Source: Desulfobacterales bacterium C00003106 (GTDB lineage Bacteria; Desulfobacterota; Desulfobacteria; Desulfobacterales; C00003106). From it: 6,581 nucleotides of DNA. The position numbers were made by a program, and so were the translations under genes. Under the pieces are notes generated by a model. The model was not told the DNA's origin and searched no databases. It saw nothing but the letters and a program-made list of their open reading frames with translations. Below are positions 1-5,244 of this stretch, piece after piece (position 1 is the first letter of the stretch; each line of letters begins with the position of its first letter). The stretch is from NCBI GenBank assembly GCA_001751015.1, contig MAXM01000295.1, positions 1 through 6,581 of the forward strand, in the 5' to 3' direction.

Positions 1-55
1 GTTATCGGTCAAAATCCTCGACAACGTACCACATGTACGCCTTACTCGGATTTTT
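1..55. repeat. 55-bp direct repeat, left copy (identical to the right end of the window)
   Basis: Bases 1-55 are identical, base for base, to 6527-6581. The unit is itself an imperfect palindrome: AAATCC at 12-17 faces GGATTT at 48-53, and the centre is CGTAC (25-29), a 5-nt loop, then GTACG (35-39). It forms the core of a larger repeat whose outer arm follows at 68-94. The exact length of 55 and the position at both window ends suggest either two copies of an interspersed repeat where an assembly broke, or the overlapping ends of a circular sequence. Confidence 0.95.
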
Positions 56-94
56 TCCTATAGCCTTGTGCAATTAATTATCTGAAGGTCTATA
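1..94. mobile_element. Partial palindromic interspersed repeat (core plus right arm)
   Basis: The outer arm at 68-94 (GTGCAATTAATTATCTGAAG, then GTCTATA) is the reverse complement of 6497-6523 with 25 of 27 positions matching. If the two window ends are the halves of one repeat type, the full element is about 124 bp. It would have 27-bp terminal inverted arms (TATAGACCTTCA...TTGCAC) around the palindromic core. No coding capacity is visible, so it resembles a MITE or REP/BIME-type non-autonomous element. The family assignment is inference; the arm symmetry is seen directly. Confidence 0.65.
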
Positions 95-108
95 TAAGGG
101 CTCGCCCA

Positions 109-142
109 AGTCGAAGATTTTGATTGGAACGAGACCGATAAT
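109..142 (-). repeat. Degenerate inverted copy of the edge-repeat core
   Basis: Read on the minus strand, this stretch gives TTATCGGTC, then 11 extra bases (TCGTTCCAATC), then AAAATCTTCGAC. The core at 2-22 reads TTATCGGTC directly followed by AAAATCCTCGAC. It is therefore a second, inverted copy of the first third of the core with an 11-bp insertion and one substitution. It lies just outside the arm ending at 94, so the repeat is probably a composite with nested palindromes. Confidence 0.5.
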
Positions 143-157
143 GCCGGAAAGTGCAAA

Positions 158-337
158 GGAACGGGGACGAAATAACTTCCTCAACTATGCATCACAGCTT
201 CAGGCCGCCTTTGTCCGATCTCAAATCCCAAAAGTATCAAAATAGCTCGCTATTCCATCAACTTTTGTGATTTGAGATCGAACAAATTTGACCAAAATCT
301 ATGCGCCTACTTGGGGAAGTTATTTCGTCCCTGTTCC
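158..337. mobile_element. 180-bp MITE-like palindromic element with 27-bp terminal inverted repeats
   Basis: The left end at 158-184 begins GGAACGGGGACGAAATAACT. The right end at 311-337 contains GGAAGTTATTTCGTCCCTG and then TTCC. These are inverted copies with 25 of 27 positions matching, and both mismatches would be G-T wobbles in plus-strand RNA. The interior carries a second strong inverted repeat (216-280). There is no ORF inside. The flanking AAA at 155-157 and 338-340 is too short to call a target-site duplication. Ends of this GGGGACG type often belong to families mobilised in trans by a Y1 (IS200/RAYT-like) transposase; that link is from memory and is not shown here. Confidence 0.75.
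216..280. repeat. Long internal hairpin of the 158-337 element
   Basis: Bases 216-235 (CGATCTCAAATCCCAAAAGT) and 261-280 are inverted copies with 19 of 20 matching. The centre adds a small stem, AATAGC at 241-246 against GCTATT at 249-254, with a 2-nt loop. Weaker symmetry continues outward, so most of the element could fold into one cruciform or RNA hairpin. Confidence 0.8.
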
Positions 338-351
338 AAATGAAATGAAAG

Positions 352-391
352 CAGCTATTGCGGAGCGAAACTGCAATAGCTGTTTTATCTT
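352..391 (+). terminator. Terminator-like hairpin upstream of the ferredoxin gene
   Basis: A perfect 10-bp stem (CAGCTATTGC at 352-361, GCAATAGCTG at 373-382) with an 11-nt loop is followed by TTTTATCTT. On the minus strand the hairpin is also followed by a T-rich run (from 350 leftward), so it could act in both directions. No gene ending just upstream is visible. It may terminate transcription arriving from beyond the window or from the repeats, or act as an attenuator in the ferredoxin leader, since it ends only about 30 nt before that start codon. Confidence 0.6.
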
Positions 392-404
392 AAGTTGAAG
401 AGCG

Positions 405-415
405 AAAAAAGGAGG
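405..415 (+). promoter_or_regulatory. Strong ribosome binding site for the ferredoxin gene
   Basis: AAAAAAGGAGG ends 7 nt before the ATG at 423. This is a near-ideal Shine-Dalgarno sequence and fixes the start. Confidence 0.85.
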
Positions 416-422
416 TTGAAAA

Positions 423-794
423 ATGCCATGGGTTAATCAGGAGATGTGCAATGGCTGCGGAGCTTGTGTGGATGAATGTCCGGTAGGGGCGATTACGCTC
501 AACGAAATGGATAAGGCCGAGATCGCCGAAGAGTCATGTATTCGTTGTGCAAAGTGCCATAAAGTTTGTCCTGAAGAGGCAGTGCGGCATGACAGTGAAC
601 AGATTCCGGAGCACGTAGAGAAGAATCTCGAAAAGACCCGCAGACTTTTGGAATACTATGATACCTCTGCCGAGCAGCAAGCATTTATGGAGCGTATGAT
701 ACGTTATTTCAGCAAAGAACGAAAGGTGATCGAACTTACCATTGAGAAACTGAAAGTTCTAAGAGATGGCATGGCCGGGAGTGCCGCATCATAG
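423..794 (+). CDS. 2[4Fe-4S] ferredoxin-type protein with a C-terminal helical extension
   Basis: This is a small (123 aa) soluble electron carrier or iron-sulfur protein, with no signal peptide. Two classical cluster motifs are complete: C9-x2-C12-x2-C15-x3-C19-P and C39-x2-C42-x2-C45-x3-C49-P, as in bacterial-type 2[4Fe-4S] ferredoxins. Residues from about 60 to 115 are highly charged, with a heptad-like spread of Leu, Ile and Met (EHVEKNLEKTRRLL, ERKVIELTIEKLKVL). They probably form two helices not found in minimal ferredoxins of about 60 aa, perhaps for docking to a partner. A strong RBS precedes the start. The next gene starts 40 bp downstream on the same strand and encodes an iron-sulfur scaffold fusion, so the two are likely co-transcribed and functionally linked. 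The redox partner cannot be told from the sequence. The ferredoxin fold is certain; the specific role is unknown. Confidence 0.95.
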   Translation: MPWVNQEMCNGCGACVDECPVGAITLNEMDKAEIAEESCIRCAKCHKVCPEEAVRHDSEQIPEHVEKNLEKTRRLLEYYDTSAEQQAFMERMIRYFSKERKVIELTIEKLKVLRDGMAGSAAS

Positions 795-820
795 CCAACC
801 TTGTTTTTGCCCGAGTCCCA

Positions 821-827
821 AGAGGGG
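821..827 (+). promoter_or_regulatory. Ribosome binding site that sets the start of the scaffold fusion gene
   Basis: AGAGGGG lies 7 nt before the ATG at 835. The same frame is open back to an ATG at 766, but that start would overlap the ferredoxin gene and add 23 residues of low-quality sequence (MAWPGVPHHSQPCFCPSPK). The site at 821 therefore favours 835. Confidence 0.7.
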
Positions 828-834
828 TTACTAT

Positions 835-1665
835 ATGTTTTTTATTAAATATACCAAGAATATGTCTGTTGGCGCTATCCCCGATAAGGCTGCGATCAAC
901 GAACTGGCTCAAAAAGGCTTTAAGACCATCGTTGATTTGAGAACCGAGGAAGAGATCAGTAACTCCGATGAGCCACGGCTCGCCCGGAGCATGGGGATTC
1001 GCTACATTCATCTGCCCCTCAAGGGCGACGGATTGTCGCAAGACAAATTAAGTATGTTTTATCAAACGGTATTTGACGAGGAGAAGTATCCTGTTTACAT
1101 TTGTGGACCAAAGGGGATCAGGCCTCTCGCACTTCTGTTAACCATTGCCGCTTTAAAGGAGGGAAAAACAGTTGCCGATATCCTGGAAAATGCGGAAAAG
1201 TTGAACACTCGCAAGGAAGATGCGCCGGAAGTCCTGAGATTTGTGGAAGCCTTTTTTCAGCGCCGCAAGGAACACGGTGAACACGAGGCCATTGCTACTG
1301 AAGTGATTGAACGGTGGCTCAGACCAAAAAACCGGGGCGCCATTCCGGATGCCGATACCTTTGCCAGGGTTACGGGACCATGTGGAGATACCATTGAGAT
1401 ATATTTCAAGATAAAAAACGAACGGATCGAACAGGCGAGCTATCTTACCAGTGGGTGTCCCAACAGCGCCGCATGTGCTTCCGTAGGCGCTGAACTGGCC
1501 GAAGGCAAAACATTGGATGAAGCATATGATTTGATGCACGAAGATATTATCTGTTCACTGAACGGCCTGCCCAACGAAGGACAGCACTGCGCCAAATTAG
1601 TCATCCAAACGATACGAGAAGCGATTAACCACTATTACAAAAAACAAAAGAAGGCATCGTCTTAG
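835..1665 (+). CDS. Cysteine phosphatase/sulfurtransferase-like domain fused to an IscU/NifU_N iron-sulfur scaffold
   Basis: This is a 276-aa cytoplasmic protein with two domains. Residues about 8-142 resemble the DSP/PTP-like fold of DUF442 (TIGR01244-type) proteins: KGFKTIVDLRTEEE at 27-40, GIRYIHLPL at 54-62, then the loop C90-GPKGI-R96, which keeps the C-x5-R signature, with Ile rather than His before the Cys. Residues about 153-268 are an IscU/NifU_N scaffold: RWLRPKNRG at 160-168, C183-G-D185-T, SGC208-PNS, and GQHC252-AKL. All three cluster-ligand Cys and the conserved Asp are kept. Standalone scaffolds of this type are about 130 aa, so the N-terminal domain is an addition. IscU-type domains assemble [2Fe-2S] or [4Fe-4S] clusters from persulfide sulfur. 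DUF442-like domains occur in sulfide and persulfide metabolism proteins. I infer that C90 could carry sulfur to the scaffold, but a phosphatase or a purely regulatory role is also possible. It follows the ferredoxin gene as a likely operon and converges on carB across 48 bp. Confidence 0.9.
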   Translation: MFFIKYTKNMSVGAIPDKAAINELAQKGFKTIVDLRTEEEISNSDEPRLARSMGIRYIHLPLKGDGLSQDKLSMFYQTVFDEEKYPVYICGPKGIRPLALLLTIAALKEGKTVADILENAEKLNTRKEDAPEVLRFVEAFFQRRKEHGEHEAIATEVIERWLRPKNRGAIPDADTFARVTGPCGDTIEIYFKIKNERIEQASYLTSGCPNSAACASVGAELAEGKTLDEAYDLMHEDIICSLNGLPNEGQHCAKLVIQTIREAINHYYKKQKKASS

Positions 1666-1713
1666 CCAAGGCTTACCCGTTGAGATCGTTACCAAAATTC
1701 GTTGCTGTCATAA
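1666..1713. other. Convergent intergenic gap without a recognisable terminator
   Basis: The scaffold-fusion gene and carB end tail to tail here, 48 bp apart. I find no GC-rich hairpin followed by a T-run on either strand, so the two transcripts may overlap or stop by a Rho-dependent route. Confidence 0.5.
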
Positions 1714-4700
1714 TCACCCTTGCCTTCTCGCGTGATATTCCTGAATCGATTTTATGGAAAGCTGTTTGTGATGTCCACTGATTGCCTCTATGCCTGAAAC
1801 CATTGCCAATGCCCCTGCAACGGTTGTAACATAGGGCACATGACATTCCAGGGCCGCATGCCGGATATGATAGCCGTCTCGCGCGGACCCGCCTCCCAAA
1901 GACGTGTTGATAACCAGTTGAACCTCTCCGTTTTTTATGTGATCAACTATGTGAGGGCGGCCTTCAGACACCTTTTTTACCTGATGGTTCGGGGTATTCC
2001 TTGTAGTCAGGTAACTCGATGTCCCTTTTGTAGCCGATATCTCAAATCCCATCCGAGTCAGTTTTTCTGCTATCGGACAGATGCTTTCCTTGTCCCGATC
2101 CCTGACGCTTATCAGGACCTTTCCTGTTGTGGGCAGGTTCTGCCCTGCGGCGAGCTGGGACTTGGCATAGGCCGCGCCAAAGGATGTGTCGATGCCCATT
2201 ACCTCTCCTGTTGATTTCATCTCCGGCCCGAGCAGGGTGTCGACTCCGGGGAAGCGGTCAAACGGCAAGACCGATTCTTTTACGGAGATATGATCAGGGA
2301 TCGTCTCTTGTGTCAATCCGAGTTCGGCGAGGCTTCGTCCTAACATGACCTTTGTTGCCATCCTGGCAAATGGAATACCTGTGGCCTTGCTCACAAAAGG
2401 GATGGTCCTTGAAGCCCGGGGGTTTACTTCCAGCACAAAGAGCTTGCCGTCTTTTACGGCGTACTGGACATTCATCAACCCGACCACAGCCAGCTCTCCT
2501 GCCATTGCCCTGGTATTCTCCCTGATCTGCTTGAGGATGTCTTTGCCCAGGGTGTGAGGGGGAAGCACACACGCGCTGTCTCCGGAATGGACCCCTGCTT
2601 CTTCAATATGTTCCATGACCCCGCAGATGATAGTCTCTTGTCCGTCTGAAATAGCATCCACGTCGATTTCTATTGCATCTTCCAGAAACTTGTCTATCAA
2701 CACTGGATGCCCGGCAGAAGCAGCAATGGCCTCCTCTGTGAAACCTTTAAGCGATTTTTGATCATAAACGATCTTCATTGCCCTGCCGCCAAGGACATAA
2801 GACGGACGGACCACAACAGGGTAGCCGATATCCCTGGCCACGTCCATGGCCTCTTCTGTGGTCATTGCCGTGCCGTTGTCCGGCTGAACAAGATGCAGTC
2901 TGTCGAGAATCGCCTTGAAACGTTCCCTGTCTTCGGCCAGATCAATGCTGTCAGGCTGTGTTCCAAGGATGGGGACGCCTGCTGCGGCCAGGGGGGCCGA
3001 GAGGGCCAGGGGCGTCTGGCCTCCAAACTGGACAATAACCCCTTCGGGCCTTTCCTGTTCGCAGATATTCAAGACATCCTCTCTTGTAAGGGGCTCGAAA
3101 TAGAGCTTGTCCGAGGTATCATAGTCTGTGCTGACCGTCTCGGGGTTTGAGTTTACCATGATGCTTTCATACCCCTCTTCCCTTGCTGCAAAAGAGGCAT
3201 GAACACAGCAGTAGTCAAACTCGATCCCCTGCCCGATACGGTTCGGCCCCCCGCCCAGGATCATTACCTTCTTTTTTTTGGTAATCCGCGCTTCGTTCTC
3301 CTTTTCGTATGTAGAATAAAAGTACGGTGTATACGCCTCAAACTCCGCTGCGCACGTGTCAACAAGCTTGTATGTGCATTCTATCTTTGCGCTTTTTCGC
3401 AGTTCGCGGATTGCGTCCTCTTTTTTCCCAAGAAGATGGGCGAGCTGCACGTCTGAAAAGCCTGATTCCTTGCTCTGCCGCAACAGGTCTGCGCCGGGTG
3501 GAAAACCGGCCCCCGCGATTTCCGCCTCCATATCCGTAATCCGTTTGATCTGATACAAAAACCAGGGGTCGATACCCGTAAGATTATATATTTTTTCTAT
3601 ATCCATCCCCTGGTTCAGTGCATGGCGGATATAGAATATTCGCTTGGAATTCGGGGTCGAGAGTTTAAGCCTGATCTCATCTGATGTGGGGCGCCGGCCG
3701 GTTGCATCAAATTCCCCTTTTCCATCTGCTCCCAGCCCAAAACGCCCGATCTCGAGTGAACGCAGGGCCTTTTGCAGGGCCTCCCTGAATGTGCGGCCTA
3801 TTGCCATGGTCTCGCCTACGGATTTCATGGCGGTTGTAAGGAAATCTGCGGTTCCCGGAAATTTCTCAAAGGTCCAGCGCGGGATTTTTACCACGCAGTA
3901 ATCAAGAGCAGGTTCAAACGAGGCAAAGGTCTCTTTTGTGATGTCGTTCGGGATCTCATCCAACGTATATCCTGCTGCCAGTTTGGCCGCAATCTTGGCG
4001 ATAGGGAACCCTGTCGCCTTTGACGCCAGGGCCGAACTGCGCGAAACACGGGGATTCATCTCAATGACCATGAGTTCGCCGTTCTTTGGATTGACCGCGA
4101 ACTGGACGTTTGATCCCCCTGTTTCCACGCCTATCTCGCGCATGATCGAGATGGTTGCGTCCCGCATCTTCTGATATTCCCTGTCGCTGAGGGTCTGGGC
4201 CGGGGCCACAGTGATGCTGTCTCCGGTATGGACTCCCATGGGATCGAGGTTCTCTATGGAACAGATAATGACTACATTGTCTTTCTTGTCCCGCATTACC
4301 TCGAGTTCGAACTCCTTCCATCCTATGATGGATTCCTCGATCATAATCTGGTCTATGAGACTGGCGTCAAGTCCCCACGCAGCCCATTTTTCCAGGTCCT
4401 CGGAGTTGTAGGCCGCGCCGCCTCCGGTCCCGCCAAGTGTAAAACTAGGACGTATGATAACCGGATAACCGATCTTTGCGGCCAGGTCGTGCGCCTCTTT
4501 CATGTCCCGGACAATACCGCTCCTTGGCACGCGGAGCCCGATATTCTGCATTGCATCACGGAAAAGCCTCCGGTCTTCAGCCTTTCTTATGACCTTGACA
4601 GACGCCCCTATCATCTCCACGCCAAACTTGTCCAGGGTTCCCATTTCAGCTACGCTCACGGCCGTGTTCAGACCTGTCTGGCCTCCGAGTGTGGGCAAAA

Positions 4701-4956
4701 GGGCGTCAGGGCGCTCTGCTTCGATCACCATGGAGACAATCTCGGGTGTGATCGGCTCTATGTACGTGCGGTCTGCGGTTTCAGGATCAGTCATGATTGT
4801 GGCGGGATTGCTGTTGATCAGGATCACCTCATAGCCGTCTTCCTTGAGGGCCTTGCACGCCTGGGTCCCGGAGTAGTCAAACTCGCACGCCTGTCCGATA
4901 ACAATAGGGCCTGAGCCTATGATAAGTATCTTTTTTATGTCGCTGCGTCTTGGCAT
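1714..4956 (-). CDS. carB: Carbamoyl-phosphate synthase, large (ammonia-using) subunit
   Basis: With CarA it makes carbamoyl phosphate from ammonia, bicarbonate and two ATP, the first step of pyrimidine synthesis and a donor for arginine synthesis. The protein is 1080 aa (E. coli CarB is 1073) with no break. The order is: carboxy-phosphate half with KKILIIGSGPIVIGQACEFD at 8-27, glycine-rich ATP loop RPSFTLGGTGGG at 169-180 and EMNPRVSRSSALASKATG at 299-316; an oligomerisation region at about 400-555; carbamoyl-phosphate half with KVMILGGGPNRIGQGIEFDY at 563-582, RPSYVLGGRAM at 717-727 and EVNPRASRTIPFVSKATG at 843-860; and an MGS-like allosteric domain from about 944. Residues E785, D793 and E894 correspond, from memory, to the E. 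coli ornithine-site acids E783, D791 and E892, so ornithine activation is possible. The start MPRRSDIKK matches the family, although the Shine-Dalgarno is weak. carA lies upstream on the same strand, but 288 bp away because of an inserted repeat element. Confidence 0.99.
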   Translation of the reverse strand: MPRRSDIKKILIIGSGPIVIGQACEFDYSGTQACKALKEDGYEVILINSNPATIMTDPETADRTYIEPITPEIVSMVIEAERPDALLPTLGGQTGLNTAVSVAEMGTLDKFGVEMIGASVKVIRKAEDRRLFRDAMQNIGLRVPRSGIVRDMKEAHDLAAKIGYPVIIRPSFTLGGTGGGAAYNSEDLEKWAAWGLDASLIDQIMIEESIIGWKEFELEVMRDKKDNVVIICSIENLDPMGVHTGDSITVAPAQTLSDREYQKMRDATISIMREIGVETGGSNVQFAVNPKNGELMVIEMNPRVSRSSALASKATGFPIAKIAAKLAAGYTLDEIPNDITKETFASFEPALDYCVVKIPRWTFEKFPGTADFLTTAMKSVGETMAIGRTFREALQKALRSLEIGRFGLGADGKGEFDATGRRPTSDEIRLKLSTPNSKRIFYIRHALNQGMDIEKIYNLTGIDPWFLYQIKRITDMEAEIAGAGFPPGADLLRQSKESGFSDVQLAHLLGKKEDAIRELRKSAKIECTYKLVDTCAAEFEAYTPYFYSTYEKENEARITKKKKVMILGGGPNRIGQGIEFDYCCVHASFAAREEGYESIMVNSNPETVSTDYDTSDKLYFEPLTREDVLNICEQERPEGVIVQFGGQTPLALSAPLAAAGVPILGTQPDSIDLAEDRERFKAILDRLHLVQPDNGTAMTTEEAMDVARDIGYPVVVRPSYVLGGRAMKIVYDQKSLKGFTEEAIAASAGHPVLIDKFLEDAIEIDVDAISDGQETIICGVMEHIEEAGVHSGDSACVLPPHTLGKDILKQIRENTRAMAGELAVVGLMNVQYAVKDGKLFVLEVNPRASRTIPFVSKATGIPFARMATKVMLGRSLAELGLTQETIPDHISVKESVLPFDRFPGVDTLLGPEMKSTGEVMGIDTSFGAAYAKSQLAAGQNLPTTGKVLISVRDRDKESICPIAEKLTRMGFEISATKGTSSYLTTRNTPNHQVKKVSEGRPHIVDHIKNGEVQLVINTSLGGGSARDGYHIRHAALECHVPYVTTVAGALAMVSGIEAISGHHKQLSIKSIQEYHARRQG

Positions 4957-4990
4957 TTTGTCTGTGTCTTTCAGTCAATTGTCGGGTGAA

Positions 4991-5005
4991 TCTGCCTCCG
5001 GCAGA
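4991..5005. repeat. Small perfect hairpin in the carB leader
   Basis: TCTGCC (4991-4996) faces GGCAGA (5000-5005) across a 3-nt loop, 35-49 nt upstream of the carB start on the minus strand. There is no T-run after it on the carB strand, so it is not a terminator. It may be incidental or may affect carB mRNA structure. Confidence 0.3.
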
Positions 5006-5034
5006 AGCGCCCGCCCTACTATTAATTGTAACCG

Positions 5035-5055
5035 TTTACGGTTGTCGGTTCACAG
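5035..5055 (+). repeat. Three tandem heptamers (consensus TTYACGG), left side
   Basis: Units are TTTACGG (5035-5041), TTGTCGG (5042-5048) and TTCACAG (5049-5055). They are the inverted counterparts of the four units at 5178-5205. Confidence 0.75.
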
Positions 5056-5148
5056 TTTTTCCAATAAATTATGCAATGACTTAAGCTAATATCTTGATAA
5101 CTTGCATAATTTTTTTCAAACTTCTAAATCTTCAAAAGAGGACCCCAT
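5050..5148 (-). pseudogene. Remnant of a four-helix-bundle (S23/IVP family) protein gene
   Basis: On the minus strand, GAGGAG (5158-5153) precedes an ATG at 5148 by 4 nt. The frame reads MGSSFEDLEV, then TGA (5118-5116), then KKLCKLSRY, a TAG stop, then LKSLHNLLEKL and a final TGA ending at 5050. The pattern SFEDLEVWKK is the usual N-terminus of four-helix-bundle proteins of the 23S rRNA intervening-sequence (S23, TIGR02436) family. The first stop falls exactly where the family has Trp, so TGG to TGA is the simple reading. The intact family is about 115-130 aa, while only about 32 codons remain, so the middle appears deleted. Heptamer repeats begin immediately after the last stop. The N-terminal match is strong by eye but short; assigning the C-terminal part is inference. 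Confidence 0.6.
5066..5112. repeat. Inner 11-bp perfect inverted repeat of the carA-carB element
   Basis: AAATTATGCAA (5066-5076) and TTGCATAATTT (5102-5112) are perfect inverted copies with a 25-nt spacer that contains CTTAAG. The stem is AT-rich and overlaps the gene remnant. On the carB strand its downstream side is not followed by a T-run typical of a terminator. Confidence 0.75.
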
Positions 5149-5177
5149 AATTCTCCTCTACCTTCTATTTTTTTCAA

Positions 5178-5205
5178 CCGTGAACCGATAACTGTAAACC
5201 GTGAA
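5178..5205 (-). repeat. Four tandem heptamers (consensus TTYACGG), right side
   Basis: On the plus strand the units are CCGTGAA, CCGATAA, CTGTAAA and CCGTGAA, that is TTCACGG, TTTACAG, TTATCGG and TTCACGG on the minus strand. This side has one unit more than the left side, which accounts for a 7-bp length difference between the arms. Confidence 0.8.
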
Positions 5206-5244
5206 CGATTACTATTAATTCAACGTCAATGTGACAAAGTGGAA

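Larger units (their letters stand above)
5021..5220. mobile_element. 200-bp inverted-repeat element inserted between carA and carB
   Basis: The left end (from 5021, ATTAATTGTAACCG) and the right end (to 5220, read inward on the minus strand as ATTAATAGTAATCG) are inverted copies. The symmetry continues through heptamer repeats on both sides and an inner 11-bp perfect stem. TACTATTAATT occurs at 5017-5027 and again at 5210-5220, an 11-bp direct repeat that may be a target-site duplication. Because ATTAAT is its own complement, the exact border between duplication and inverted repeat is ambiguous. The interior holds a gene remnant on the minus strand. The carA-carB transcript would fold this region into a long hairpin. 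Confidence 0.7.

Noticed and set aside
144..154. CCGGAAAGTGC shared with 6391-6401
   Set aside because: The match is 11 bp and does not extend on either side; chance is sufficient.
288..316. TTGACC at 288-293 as a -35 promoter box for the ferredoxin operon
   Set aside because: No acceptable -10 box lies 16-18 bp downstream, and the site falls inside the 158-337 element.
808..819. TGCCCGAGTCCC shared with 6338-6349, upstream of both the fusion gene and carA
   Set aside because: A 12-bp match is expected about once by chance in this length, and the two are oriented differently relative to their genes.
766..834. A longer N-terminus for the scaffold fusion starting at 766
   Set aside because: It would overlap the ferredoxin gene by 29 bp. 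The added residues do not look like protein of this family, and the RBS at 821-827 fits the ATG at 835.
1153..1539. A 128-aa minus-strand frame opposite the scaffold fusion
   Set aside because: It is a shadow of the IscU-domain coding sequence, with no RBS and no family likeness.
4228..4914. A 228-aa open frame on the plus strand opposite carB
   Set aside because: It lies wholly antisense to a conserved part of carB, has no family resemblance and no RBS, and is explained by the codon pattern of carB.
5021..5220. A CRISPR array, suggested by the repeated heptamers
   Set aside because: Units are 7 bp, tandem without spacers, and inverted on the two sides; no cas gene is present.
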